Source of the DNA: Armillaria gallica
Lineage: Eukaryota; Basidiomycota; Agaricomycetes; Agaricales; Physalacriaceae
Assembly (NCBI GenBank): GCA_037576215.1
Contig: JBANDB010000015.1
Span: 1,116,001-1,180,000 of the forward strand
DNA: 64,000 nucleotides
Direction of reading: 5' to 3'
The stretch's first letter is position 1. Every line of letters starts with the position of its first letter. Made by a program: the position numbers and the translations under genes. Shown here piece after piece: positions 53,321-64,000 of this stretch. Below the pieces are notes generated by a model. The model was not told the DNA's origin. It saw only the letters and a list, made by a program, of their open reading frames with translations, and did not search any database.

Positions 53321-55925
53321 ATGGCAAACTCCTCATGCTTTGTATCTAGCAACTTGATCAAGCCCTCAATTTCTTCATAAAAGCAGAGTATGGCTTTCCC
53401 ATTCTGTGTAACTGACTGAAAATTCAAAACCCACCTTCGATAGTAGGCATCCAAACCTTGCCTAAATCTTTGGTGTATGCAGGTCATCTAGTTTCCCAGC
53501 AATCATATTTCATGGTAAGGGTGTTGTTCCTTCCATTTGTCTTCTGCTGTTGACACCTTCAGGCAGGCACAGCACAAATCCCTTTTGACCAGTATCTGCA
53601 TAACTTGCATGCAAAGCAGTTTGTGCAATTCTATTCTGAATTGGTAGGTATTCACTGTATTTTTGAGTAAGACTTCTGACCTCCTGGTGTATCTGATTCT
53701 GCATCATCATTCAGTGTCAAGATCTACAGGTATGCCTGGCAATTACTGCAAGAGTTCCCCTTGGTCCTGGCTTAATGTCCATTGCTACAGTCGGTCTCGG
53801 AGGTTTTGACGATGGCAAGTGATAGAAAGTATAGATGTGATAAACAATATATGGTATGTATCATGGCCAGTGAAATTATAACTGATTTTCTTTGTGTAAC
53901 AATTGTTTTGAAGGATAAGGAACAAGAACAACCCTATGTCAATGAGCATGGCAAACTCATATTTGGAGACCTATTATGCTATGGTCATTACAACCTAGGG
54001 CTGTTCCAGTTGCGACTGGAAGATGGCAAATATCATATCTCTGATAGTCCAAATGTGCGTCCATCAACTGAACCATTTCACAGTCAAGTCAGCAGATGGA
54101 TGTCGTCTTCAAGTTCACAAAAGAGGGATTTACTAAATCATTATGATGCTATTATCTTTTGTTGAGCACGATATGATGGTGATGAGATATCACACACCCA
54201 AATCTTCAACTGGCACATACTCCACCTTCCACAATACCAGCCAATGGGTCAGCCCAATTCTGTTTACAACCCCCTGTACCAATGTGCCTTATATGTGCCA
54301 GGCAGTATATCAACCAATCTGTGATATCATCCACAACATATCTTCACACCAGATCTATCCTGAGTCCCGAGCACTTTGGTCAGGAGAATCTGGCCTGGTC
54401 ACATGACTGGAAGTGAGATGTTTCCTTAACAAAAGTATTGTTTGACAAGTTTGACATTCAGTTGACTAATTTTCAATGCTGCTAATTGTTGATTTGCCAG
54501 TGGGTCGGTGTCCATCGGGCTTTCATGGTTTGATGTGTCTTGGTGTGCTTTCATCAGGATCTGTATGCGTTTGGGGGATGGGATTCTGTAATCATGCATT
54601 GCATAGGCTTCCAAGCTATATTCATCTTTTTGCTCCAGGGGCCATAGTGATGATCTGGGAACATATATCATTGAAGGTGGGCAGCTGGTTCAGCTTGGAA
54701 CAACTGTTGACTGTGTTGTACCCACTTAGGTGTGTCCTTTACCATTCATGTTTTCTCAAGCAACATGGACAAGTACAGCTGTTGTCATATCTGCAACACA
54801 AAAGACCAGTACCATCATGCACTCTCATTGTCAATAACTGCCCCCATTATCAATTCTCAGACCAATATGATTGAATCCTGGCCTGTCGTATCTTGTTCCT
54901 GAGTTTGCAGATTGGATTCATTAGAGGAGGAAGATGTTTTGACTGTCAAAGTCACCAGTTGTGAGTTGCAGACATGATGGGGTTGGGCCCCACATCATAT
55001 GGTGTATTTAACCATACCTGAGTTAAATGCCAAGCACAAGTTCGATCTCATGTGCAATGGCACTGATGTATGCGAGTATTTTGGGTGGCCACCCCTTGAG
55101 ATCCTTGGCTCTTCCAATGGAGGTAGGTAGATCTTTGGAAATAGTGGGTATTACTAAGGAACACACCACAGAATGGACGTTAATCAGTACAACATCCCAG
55201 TCTTCCAGGTCTGCATCAGTCATGTCAGATAATATGGGTCAGACATCAAGTGAAGAGCATGACTCTGCACTGTGTGGTATGGATGAGGCCATGGGAAGCA
55301 TTGAGAAAGAGCAAGCTGGTGAGGTCACAACCAAGATGAAGATCATTTCCGTTGTGCAGCATGATATCAGTACATGGGCACTCATCGTCATATTCATTGC
55401 TATTGGCATTCAAGTTGTTCTTCTGTCATCCTTTAAGATGTTTTTGTAGATATAGATTTCAACATCAAGAATAGAGATTCCTGATAATTCATAGTACTGG
55501 ATTGACGAGTCGGAATGACACACATTAACATCACAGTCTGCACCCAACCCAAACCCTATCCGAGTACAGATCGGTGGTGATTGATGGCATCATATTATTT
55601 TGTGTTGCGTGTGGCCAGGATTTTTGCATGGTCCAAGACAGTACCGGAGGCTGCTCACTTGTGCTGTGGCCCTACCACCTTCATAACACATGAAACGACT
55701 TCAGACTTTGGCGCCTTGGCCCAACAATCTTCTTCATTCTCAAAGCCATCATTCATACATAGCACGCATGTACTCAGTCATTGGTTGGCATTGGCAGCAG
55801 TAGAAGAACAGCTTCACTCGCCTTAAAGGTACGTCAACAGGGGAAATTTTATCATAGAAAAGTTCGTTTCTCAGACAGAATTTTTGATGCTGCGACTTGT
55901 ATCTTCCTGGATTTAAGATCCATCT
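53321..55925. other. Degenerate host-like region with unrecognised fragments
   Basis: Minus pieces 53206-53487 and 53510-53710 look like parts of one decayed protein (IQNRIAQTALHASYADTGQKG, LPEGVNSRRQMEGTTPLP). The plus frame 53782-54165 (motif GKLIFGDLLCYGHYNLGLFQLRL) and 54143-54406 are uncharacterised. The plus frame 55027-55449 ends in a single hydrophobic helix (TWALIVIFIAIGIQVVLLSS), a possible tail-anchored protein. None can be assigned a family, and most lack a clear splice structure. Confidence 0.3.
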
Positions 55926-56650
55926 GCAGTTCCAGGCTCAAGACTTTGCAACCTTTTAACCACTCTTTGCTAAAATTCTCAGATGCTTGGAGCCTTTCAC
56001 ATCCTCCATTGTTTGTCTGATTCAACAGATTTCTGACAACAAGCAATTTGCACTAAAGCTTGATGGTCATAGACTAGGGCACTATCACAGCCTCAATATG
56101 AAGGATGGAAAGTTCCCATGGACACCAGCTCATGAAGAGTGTCTATGAGCAGCCATGTGTGACATACAACTCGGGACAGTAACCAACCAGTTCAAACTCA
56201 TCAAGGATTCAATGAACCTGGCACAACCCCATCTTGATGACTGGAGATATTGACATGGACTTTGAGAATGCAAGAACACCGAACCAAGGTGGATACATAT
56301 TGTCTATTGTGCCAACTACAGGGCCATCTCATTCCTCATTTCTATGGTCTCATTCATCTCCCTATGTCTTCCTCCCAGCCTCTTCATCCCATCATGGATT
56401 ACATTCCTGGCATTGTCATCGAGTACGTCCAAGGTGTAAGCATGGGTTCGCTCTGACCTGGTGTCAATATCTCTCGTCCAGAGGCAGAAGCTATTGCCGA
56501 TTGCACATAAAACCAATATGTTCCTGAAGATTACCACAGACAGATGTTCAAGAGGATTTTGAGTATGGGATGGGAAGGTGCAAGAAAAGAAATACAGCAA
56601 TGGTGGCTTAAGCCAGGTATTCAGAAAATATAGAGATGGTTGGTAGGCGA
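55926..56650 (+). pseudogene. Fungal protein-kinase-like N-lobe fragment
   Basis: Plus-strand pieces: NKQFALKLDGHRLGHYHSL (VAIK-like Lys region, ~56037), PWTPAHEECL, a frame shift near 56290, then CQLQGHLIPHFYGLIHLP (~56310) and PIMDYIPGIVIEYVQGVSM (hinge region, ~56395), a TGA, and PGVNISRPEAEAIADCT. This order (FxLK, LQG..IPxfYG, PGIxxEY) is that of the divergent fungal kinase-like family whose catalytic loop reads HND. The catalytic part is missing here. A related fragment lies on the opposite strand at 56997-57850. Confidence 0.5.
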
Positions 56651-56996
56651 TGTTGACATATGAGGTGGATCCTCATCATACATCATACTGACAGAGCCCC
56701 AATGTATACAACATGACATTCAGTGGAGTACCATGCATGCCAGTGGCAATGAGTTATGGTGCCCATATCAAAACCCATTTTTTCCAATGGATGAAAGCAA
56801 CACATCATCTCTCTCTTACTTGCTAAAAGAGATAGTTGTGTCAGGATCTACATTTAAAAGATGAACGTGTCCGATCAGTGAGTTGTGGATTCATGGTGTG
56901 GTCGGGTTTCTTCATTGATGGGTAAGATGTCTCTGTGGTAGGATGCTTATAGTCGTCATATTGGGAGATTTGCACCATGGATTAGTCATAGTCATA

Positions 56997-57850
56997 TCAA
57001 AGCCTGCAGTGAACTCCCAGTCTTATACTCCACTGATGCACCTCTTCCGCCCTACCACTCTCTCGAACATCGTCTAACAGACCCTTACTCTCCACCCATT
57101 CATTGAATGTCAAAAGCTCTTGATAATGCCAGTCCAAGATCTTGTATGGTGTCACAATCCTCTTCCAGTGTCCATTCTCGGGATTTACCAGAAACTGCTT
57201 CATGTAACATGTATCCAGACCTCCATTCTCCAATCATCATTGTTAGCTCCAGGTTGCCTAATATTGGCCTCTCCAAAGTTGATGATGACAGGTGACCAAT
57301 TCCCTTCCCACAGAACAACATTCCTGGTGTCATTGTGCAGCAAGAAGTTCTCCACCTTGACGGCATGGAGCCCCTGCCATCATGTCATTGGAAATCCTCT
57401 TAGCATCTTGTTCTGAGATGTCGATACCCAGTTTGGGCTTCTCCATACTAATGCCGGGGATATACTCGAGAGTGAGTTTTTGTGGGATGTCCATGATGGA
57501 ATGAAGAGTAGACTCCAGGGTAATGAAGAAACAAACAAAGCTAAAAGAACCAGGGATATACCAGCGATGCAAAAGCCGATACATGTCACAGGACCCCATC
57601 TTCCCAAACTAAGTTGAGACCTCCCAAATTCAATCGTTCAAAAGCTCCGTGTCAGGTTGGTTATTAAAATCACTGATGTCCTTGAACCAGTCAGAATAGC
57701 ACTGGATTGGATGTCACGGAAAGGCCTGTTGTAGGTGGTCACTGATGGAAGGTGACTGTATCCAGCTTGTCCTCATTGGAATGATAGCTGAGCCTGTGAC
57801 CCGCAAGCTTGAGGATAACTTTTTTGTGGACAATGTGTTACTGAACTAGT
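56997..57850 (-). pseudogene. Fungal protein-kinase-like gene, catalytic lobe present
   Basis: Minus-strand pieces: KKVILKLAGHRLSYHS (~57820), then IMDIPQKLTLEYIPGISMEK (57480-57420) and GIDISEQDAKRISNDMM. After a frame change comes the catalytic segment LLHNDTRNVVLWEGNWSPVIINFGEA (57340-57260; HND-x-x-x-N and NFG in place of HRD and DFG), followed by a C-terminal helix set (PYKILDWHYQELLTFNEWVE, ~57150) with a stop at 56997. At least two frame breaks. The NFG change suggests a pseudokinase or decay. It is in inverted orientation to the fragment at 55926-56650. Confidence 0.5.
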
Positions 57851-59183
57851 AGGACCATGGCAGATGTGAAAGGTTCATAGCATTTGGCACTGCGAGAGGT
57901 TCGAAAATATTGTGCGTGAATTGACAGTGGAGGATCAATCTGGGTAGAAACAATGTGTCACTGCTGGAATATCACATTTCAACAGGAATGCAAAGAAAAT
58001 CAGCCAATTAATGTACCTCTAAACTGAAATCCAGCTTCCCCCATGGACCACTCAAGTAAAAAGTCCTGCCTGTCATGCTAGACAATGAAGCACATTGATT
58101 GTCGTCGTGCAAGAACCACGCCACCACCATGTGTAAGGGAATCCAGTCTCCTTCATGAGGAATGAATATACAGGTTGCCACTACAATATGTATCAGAACA
58201 CATACAAAGATATGAAAGGGAATCAGACATACCTGGAGCAAAACCTCGTTTACCTCCAGCACCAAATCTCCCCAGAATCCTGACTACAATGGACACCATG
58301 CTTATTTAATGGAATTTGGAGTCAGATGGGATTGTACAATGACCATTGTCTCATCTGTCTGCAGTCTCCCCTTCATCACTCTCGTTATTGTTGGTGGAGT
58401 CGAACAGGCATGTCGGCTGTACAGTGTTCAGCCAGCTCTGTGGTTAAGAAGCATATGTGAGTATTTGTCTACAGCAAGACAACAATACTGTATCTCACAT
58501 CGTCACTGTATCCATCGAAACACCCTTACAACGGAGTCAAAAATGGCATGCTGATTTGGGAAATATCAACGATAAACTGGATCAAAGGTAATGGGGGTGT
58601 CACCCAGAGATCACGGTGTTGGTGTTGGTGTTGATAGTGTTCACTGTTACATTCAACATTCAAGTTGCGCCCGGGTGCTGTTCAGTGGTCTATCTTCACG
58701 TCATTTGTGCTTGCACATCATCCTCAGAAACTGTAGATGGTATGACTTGAGGGACATTAGATGGCAGGAGAAAGGTCCAAGGTTCGCTTTGTATGTAAGC
58801 CTTCCTGGGCCAGTGCTCCATTGCTTGCTGAGCTGTGGCTGACCACGTGTAGCAAGCAGCCTCTAATCCATTCATCTCTTGGAAGTTAGCTCCTTGAATA
58901 TTGTTACCATTCGTGCCCAATGCCAGCCATCTCTGTTCAGAAGGGACAACCTGATCAACACAGACCCCATCTACCCGATGCCCTATGCATAAGGCCTTCA
59001 ATGTGTACCGAAACCAAGCGTGGGCTGACTCGAAGGGTGGGTGATGGAGAACTCAGAGAGCCTCCAAGTTTGGGGATCATCAGCAAGTTGGAGGTGTATG
59101 CACAACTAGAGAATCTTGGGCACGTCTGGAAGGCTGACCAGCCCATGTTGACATAGAGACTCAATGCAGTGGTGGAAGAGGAG
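57851..59183. other. Unassigned DNA left of element F
   Basis: The short minus frame 58008-58265 has a hydrophobic run (LIPFHIFVCVLIHIVVATCIFI). Others (58309-59156) show nothing recognisable. No gene is supported. Confidence 0.25.
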
Positions 59184-59710
59184 TGTTATGGATTTCACCT
59201 ATCCGTTGACTCAGTGCATGAGTCAACACATGCCCATACTCGGCCTTCTCAGTTTTAACGGTGACTCACCGGTATTTTCTATTACTTTCTGTTACTCCCT
59301 CAATTCTTCATACTCATACTAGAATATTATGGAACATTGTAGAATAATAATGACTCAAACTTTCTATTAGTATATAAACTCATAGATAAATTGTATTAGG
59401 AGATCTTAGCCTAAATTTACTACTCTTCAACATCCACTTAACTGTGTGATCTAAGCATTCCTGATCAGTTATGCCTAGCGCTTGCCATTCTGTTTGCCTT
59501 CCGACTATGCCTAGCACTTGTTGGAACCCCTGTCAGTTACACCTAGTGCTTGCTGACAAACTCACTAACTATGCCTAGCACTTGTTAGCATCCATATTGG
59601 ATCCCTCTTGGTGGTTGGAACTCAACTTTAGGACATCCTCGCTCACAACTTGGGTTTTACTTGAGTATTCATTATCTTGTGTATTACTCAATATACTCTG
59701 ATTCTTAACA
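59184..59710 (+). repeat. Element F 5' LTR
   Basis: 527 bp, TGTTATGGATTTCACC...ATTCTTAACA. TATA box (AGTATATAAACTC) near 59371. Four degenerate copies of TATGCCTAGCACTTG lie at about 59481, 59512, 59546 and 59571. The last five flanking bases on the left are AGGAG (59179-59183); the right duplication is outside the window. Confidence 0.88.
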
Positions 59711-59732
59711 TTGGTGGACACATTGGGACCAC
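59711..59732 (+). other. Element F primer-binding site region
   Basis: T-TGGTGGACACATTGGGACC starts one base after the LTR. It begins TGG and could pair with a tRNA 3' end (…GTGTCCACCA). The tRNA was not identified. Confidence 0.5.
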
Positions 59733-59819
59733 CTTGTAGAGGGAATCGATTTATCCACTATTTCCTAGTCACCTCGCTTCAGCACTTAATCACACCTTCT
59801 CACATTAGATTTATATACC

Positions 59820-62800
59820 ATGTCTGAATCCATTACATCAATCCATTCGTGTGCTTCACAATCTACTTCCCCATTCCATCATCTATCCGATGACTCATTC
59901 ACATTTTCAGATTCTCTAGCACCACTTGTGTTACCAGTTGACCTGGTGGACATCAACAACACTGATACGAAGTCGGTTACTCACTTGTGGCCATCTTGCA
60001 TTCCCCTTTACACCCTTGCAGAACTTTCATATTTGCAGGGGTGCAAGGATCGAATTATAAAGATTCTTAAGCTTGGTAGGAACAAGAAACTTGGGAATGG
60101 CCTACAAACCGCCAGTGCTCATATACTGACCCACCATCAGTATACTGATACCTTTTTGAAAGAAATGCGCATGCTAGATCACCTGCTCATGTCCATTTTC
60201 ACCTGTACTACATTCACTAAAGACGTCATCTACAAGATGGATGAGAACCTCTATCAGGAACTTTGCATCAAATTGACCACTTGTTGTGCAATAGCTTTGT
60301 TGTCACTCAAGGCCTTCGGTTATTCAGAGCTCCGACCACCTGTATGGGCCATTGACACCATGAAAGGTTTGACAGCTAATGACTTTGAGATATATGCCTT
60401 ACAGTACCACATTCACATTGAGTATTTCCTCTATATGCTTGATGATGTCCATGACTGGGATAAACTCCAGACATGTGTATACCTAGATGAAAGACTCCTT
60501 TCAGCTCAGTGTAATGCTGACAGAGCTTGTCTCGGAAAACACGAATATTACCTTCCTACTCTTCCTGCATCATATTCCAATTCTCTCACATGCAATCCAC
60601 AAATTTCTGCATGCTCCGATCACTCAGAGTTTACCAGCATTCATTTTGACACCACGCTCAAGGCAGTGGACATACATACTATTGAACATAGCAGTCCAAA
60701 CACCGGTATCAGTTGCGAGAAAAGATGTAATGATGCTCCAGTCCCTAATAACAACATCAGCACTTCACTCCTTCACCATTCAAACAGTAACAAGCTTCGC
60801 ACCCTTCAAATCACTTCAAATACACCCTGTACACCCTTTTCAGAAAAGAACAAGAATTTCCGGTTACCATGCCAAGTGAGACGTCGTATCAGCCAGTCAC
60901 AGAAATGGTTACAGCAAGTTTCCCATATCACTGGCTGTGTCACATCCACTAATAGTGACTATCAGCATACACTCATGGGGACAAGAAAGTATGTAGCACA
61001 GCTGCTGAAATTTGTTATCCTGGAAAGTGAGACGATGCGGTTGCAAGTAGGAGTATATATTCTTGATCTCAGCATCTTCCAAAAGGTCCTCGATTCATGG
61101 CCACACCTCACGTGCAACTCCTGAATGGCACTTTGGATGTTTTCTGTATGGCCTAAAGTTTGCGTAGAGCAGATGATGAATGTTATGGAACAGACTGGTC
61201 AAACCAAATGTCAGCTACACAGTCCATGTCTTGTTAAAAGCGGAATCAAAATTGAGAAGGCTACAGCACCATCAATTATCAATCAGGAGCATCAGTTGTA
61301 CCATTGGAGGGTCAATAATTGCCAGCATCCAAACCATCGATGAGTACATGGAGAGGCAGTCAATAGATCCTTTGTGATACCTCTGGAGTCCAGTACCAAT
61401 ATACCTATTGACATTTGACCTCTGACAATGTGTGGTGGCCTATTTGATAAACGAAACATTAGCCAGGAAACTCGTCAGCAGCAACTGTATGATCCACTTC
61501 ATGCCCTCATTTCTGAGCACTTTGGTCATCATCGTATGAACATGTACAACATTCTAAAGGCAGTACAAAAGGAGTATCTAGCCAGACGTGTTTGTAATCC
61601 CCAGAAAGGGCTTTACAGAGTCAGTAGGGGGAACTGGACAATGAAACGACAACCATGTAATGCTCAAGAGAGTCAGCACATTAGAGCAATGTGCCATCGG
61701 CATTGACTTGCAATCAGAATCAACCCTCTGGCAGTTCCAAACACCACCTTCAAAGAGTTCATCGCTGACTCAGGACACAAGAATATCACAGTGACTTCCT
61801 TCTATGACATTCCCAGATTCACTTTCAGTCTCGCAGACTATACACAACCTCCCAAATTTAAGAATATAATATCAACAACATCACCAGAGATTGCTGTGGC
61901 CAGTCAGCTAGGGCGGAATATACAGCTCGACACCAGTCCAAACCACATACCTTTCTCCAAGATTTATACTCCGGTCACTGTCTCTCCCCCTCTCACTTCT
62001 GAAAATACCCAAGACAGCTTGCATATGCATTCAGGCCTAGTGATTTCAAAAAATGATCCAAATGTTGTCCTAACTGAATGACACCAAGTCCAGGCATCAG
62101 AATCCAAAGTGAAAGGAACAATTGTTAGCACAGACACCTCAATAAATAGCCAATTGTGCGACAAGGAAAGACAGCGCGTCAGACCAATAAGGAGACTTGA
62201 AGATCAGATTGGTGATCTGCGTGTAAACATCAAATGTGCCGTCCAAACAACGACTGTGTTGGACATCATTGCATGGAGTAGCCCTGGGACATTGATGCAA
62301 GACTGAAGGTTAGACACAACCTCGAGGGTGAATAAACCAGTGGTGGCATCAATAACACAGCAAAAGGAAGGCCACATTGATCAACATCATCAATATCATT
62401 CCTATTTTGGAAACAACTCACTGGCAATTATGAAAGCTGATCCCTTTTGCTATCATTGCACAATGAAGCTGCCCTCCATCTGCACGTCTCCTAAATGACA
62501 TTCAGGTGTACCCTGCATTCATAGCATCCTATTTCCCAAAGAAAACATCAGCCAAGAAACATGCTGGTATCAGAGAAAGGACTTACCCTGTCTCCTCATC
62601 TCCCAACTCTTTGTCCTTCACATTGCAAACATCCACAATGCTCTAACATCAGTAGGAACTCAGAATACCGCCTGTCCAGTTCATATTCCTGGCAAAAGGT
62701 TTTACTGTATTCATAGGGGAATCCAGGGGATGAAATGACAACGATGAACCATTCAAAGGAGTCAGCGTATTAGGACAGTGCATAATATGCATCAACTCAT

Positions 62801-63842
62801 TATCATAATACACACACAGTTGATTCCGAGCACCGCCTTTGAAGACTTTAGCATCACCTCTGAGTCCGGATGCAAATATGTCACAACGTCCTTCCATTAC
62901 CTCCTCAGCTTCAATTTCATTTCTGCTGGCAACGTGTTTGGAGATTTCCTGGGTCATAGAGCTTTTTGTGAACTCTGGAATTCGCAATGTCCAACAATTC
63001 ACATGGTGTTATAGGACCTTGCAACCAGGATCAGTGATCGACAACAGCATCTCCAAAGGATTCAGCACTCACCTCATTTGGAAATCCTTATAGAAGTCAC
63101 AGTGGTTAAACATGAGTCCAAACAACTACCCACATACCATCCACAGTGTGTTGCGTTTAATACACTATCACCGAAGCTCAATTAGACAGAGAAAACTGAG
63201 CACAATCAATTAATTCAGCATGTTTTGCTCATCCATAGCTCGGACGATGTACCTAGTAACCATTTTATCACATCTATCGCAGTATCTTCCGATTTTATCT
63301 CTGGAAATGCAGAAACCAACTTTCTTGCATGTTTGACAAGCCTAGCACTGACTGTGCCCAGGCCATCAGGGTGTGATACAAAGGTCTTGGGCCTTAAGCC
63401 ACACATACACGCACCAGGAGATAAAATGGATAATAGTGAAACTTTGAAGCAATGTCAGAAGCTGGATACCATCTCAAACCTGAACAGAATGATGGCAGGA
63501 TCGATTAGGTGGTGAAATGATGGGGCCCATCATCAATATCGTTCCCATTTGGGAAATGGCCCCCACAAACCAGCAGCACATGCTGATTCCCAGCTTCTTT
63601 GCATGCAGCATCAGGCTTCCTCTACATGCATATCACCTGAACTGAACTTAGGTGCATATAGCTGTGGAAACCATTTCGACTTTACTATAATAGTTGATTC
63701 TGGGCATTGACTCACAGAACCTGATCGAGCTCCCAAACCGGACTTCAACCTAATTCTCGATCCATCTATAGACGAGAAGTCGGTGCATGATGGCATTCTT
63801 GAATGCAGCGAACCTTGCCCTCCATACATAGAGGATGTGGGA
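59820..63842 (+). pseudogene. Element F long ORF (~1,340 codons), first 434 open
   Basis: One frame from ATG 59820 to TAA at about 63840. The first 434 codons are open (59820-61124): Ser/His-rich N-terminus, then a helical part (LYTLAELSYLQGCKDRIIKI..., LDHLLMSIFTCTTF, DNLYQELC-type region) that could be a gag-like domain. In-frame stops then occur at about 61122, 61341, 61418, 61704, 62079, 62304, 62496, 62739, 62745, 63513 and 63709 (TGA), and at 63015 and 63181 (TAG). Internal protein repeats: NISQET (61449 and about 62549), a GLYRVSRGNW / RFYCIHRGIQ block (61615 and about 62700), TTFKEF...DSG / TAFEDF...SESG (61743 and about 62838), and HHQY...CISP blocks (about 62385 and 63530). No RT motif. 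The DSG-like motifs might be protease remnants, but this is weak. Confidence 0.55.
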
Positions 63843-63950
63843 TAAATTCTATTCTCCTATGCTCAAAGTTACAGAACAATTCAAATGTACAACTCAGTTC
63901 AATTCTTCTACCTGTTTATTTACCTTTCCTTTTGCCTCATTAAGGCATAT

Positions 63951-63967
63951 GTAGACTGGGGGGGCTC
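63951..63967 (+). other. Element F polypurine tract
   Basis: GACTGGGGGGGCTC directly before the 3' LTR start TGTTATGGATTTCACC at 63968. Confidence 0.75.
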
Positions 63968-64000
63968 TGTTATGGATTTCACCTATCTGTTGACTTGGTG
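63968..64000 (+). repeat. Element F 3' LTR, first 33 bp only
   Basis: TGTTATGGATTTCACCTATCTGTTGACT..., nearly identical to the 5' LTR start at 59184. Confidence 0.85.

Larger units (their letters stand above)
59184..64000 (+). mobile_element. Element F: LTR retrotransposon-like, no recognisable pol, 3' end cut
   Basis: 5' LTR 59184-59710, interior 59711-63967, 3' LTR beginning at 63968 and cut by the window end. The polypurine tract GACTGGGGGGGCTC precedes 63968. The interior holds one long plus-strand frame with many stops and no RT, RNase H or integrase motif that I can see. It is probably non-autonomous (LARD-like) or of an unrecognised type. Confidence 0.8.

Noticed and set aside
59820..61124. 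The 434-codon open frame as a host gene
   Set aside because: It sits directly between the F primer site and the F interior and its frame continues to the polypurine tract, so it is part of the element.

Overview
The window comes from a filamentous basidiomycete, most likely an Agaricomycete. The signs are short GT-AG introns of about 50-65 nt, a DUF6535-type membrane protein, a HeLo-like/NLR-type N-terminal domain, fungal protein-kinase-like fragments, and Ty3 chromoviruses with fungal-type integrase and chromodomain tails. No rRNA, tRNA, bacterial operon or CRISPR array is visible. Almost the whole window is retrotransposon nested in retrotransposon, with few and broken host-type genes.

Layout. 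1-5054: an intron-rich minus-strand gene (cut by the window start), then two tandem LTRs of one family; the whole stretch is packed with the hexamer ACTAGT. 5055-9385: a diverged duplication of a ~1.6 kb unrecognised segment. 9386-14187: AT-rich DNA ending in a damaged DUF6535 gene. 14188-50880: one old Ty3/gypsy element (element A, minus strand, 3' LTR about 14393-15911) split by four insertions: a solo LTR (E1, 19626-21188), a composite solo LTR (D, 22419-26195, itself holding LTRs G and E2), a full element B (26482-37487) and a full element C (39291-48963). Removing each insertion with one copy of its target-site duplication restores a single gag-pol frame of A. 50900-59183: degenerate host-like fragments (HeLo-like domain, two kinase-like fragments in opposite orientation). 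59184-64000: element F, an LTR element with a very long, stop-riddled ORF and no recognisable polymerase; its 3' LTR is cut by the window end.

How the parts work together. A, B and C each encode gag, retropepsin, reverse transcriptase, RNase H and integrase (chromodomain seen in A and C). Each also carries extra reading frames predicted to enter membranes: a leader cassette of four overlapping single-TM ORFs in C, envelope-like ORFs 3' of integrase in B, and a ~995-codon ORF starting with a hydrophobic segment 7 nt after the pol stop in A. Stop and start codons are coupled in C (4-nt overlaps) and B (TAATG). C appears to use Tf1-like self-priming. In-frame stops in these elements are overwhelmingly TGA, fitting CGA-to-TGA change at methylated CpG. 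All coding calls come from reading conserved motifs by eye; no database search was run.
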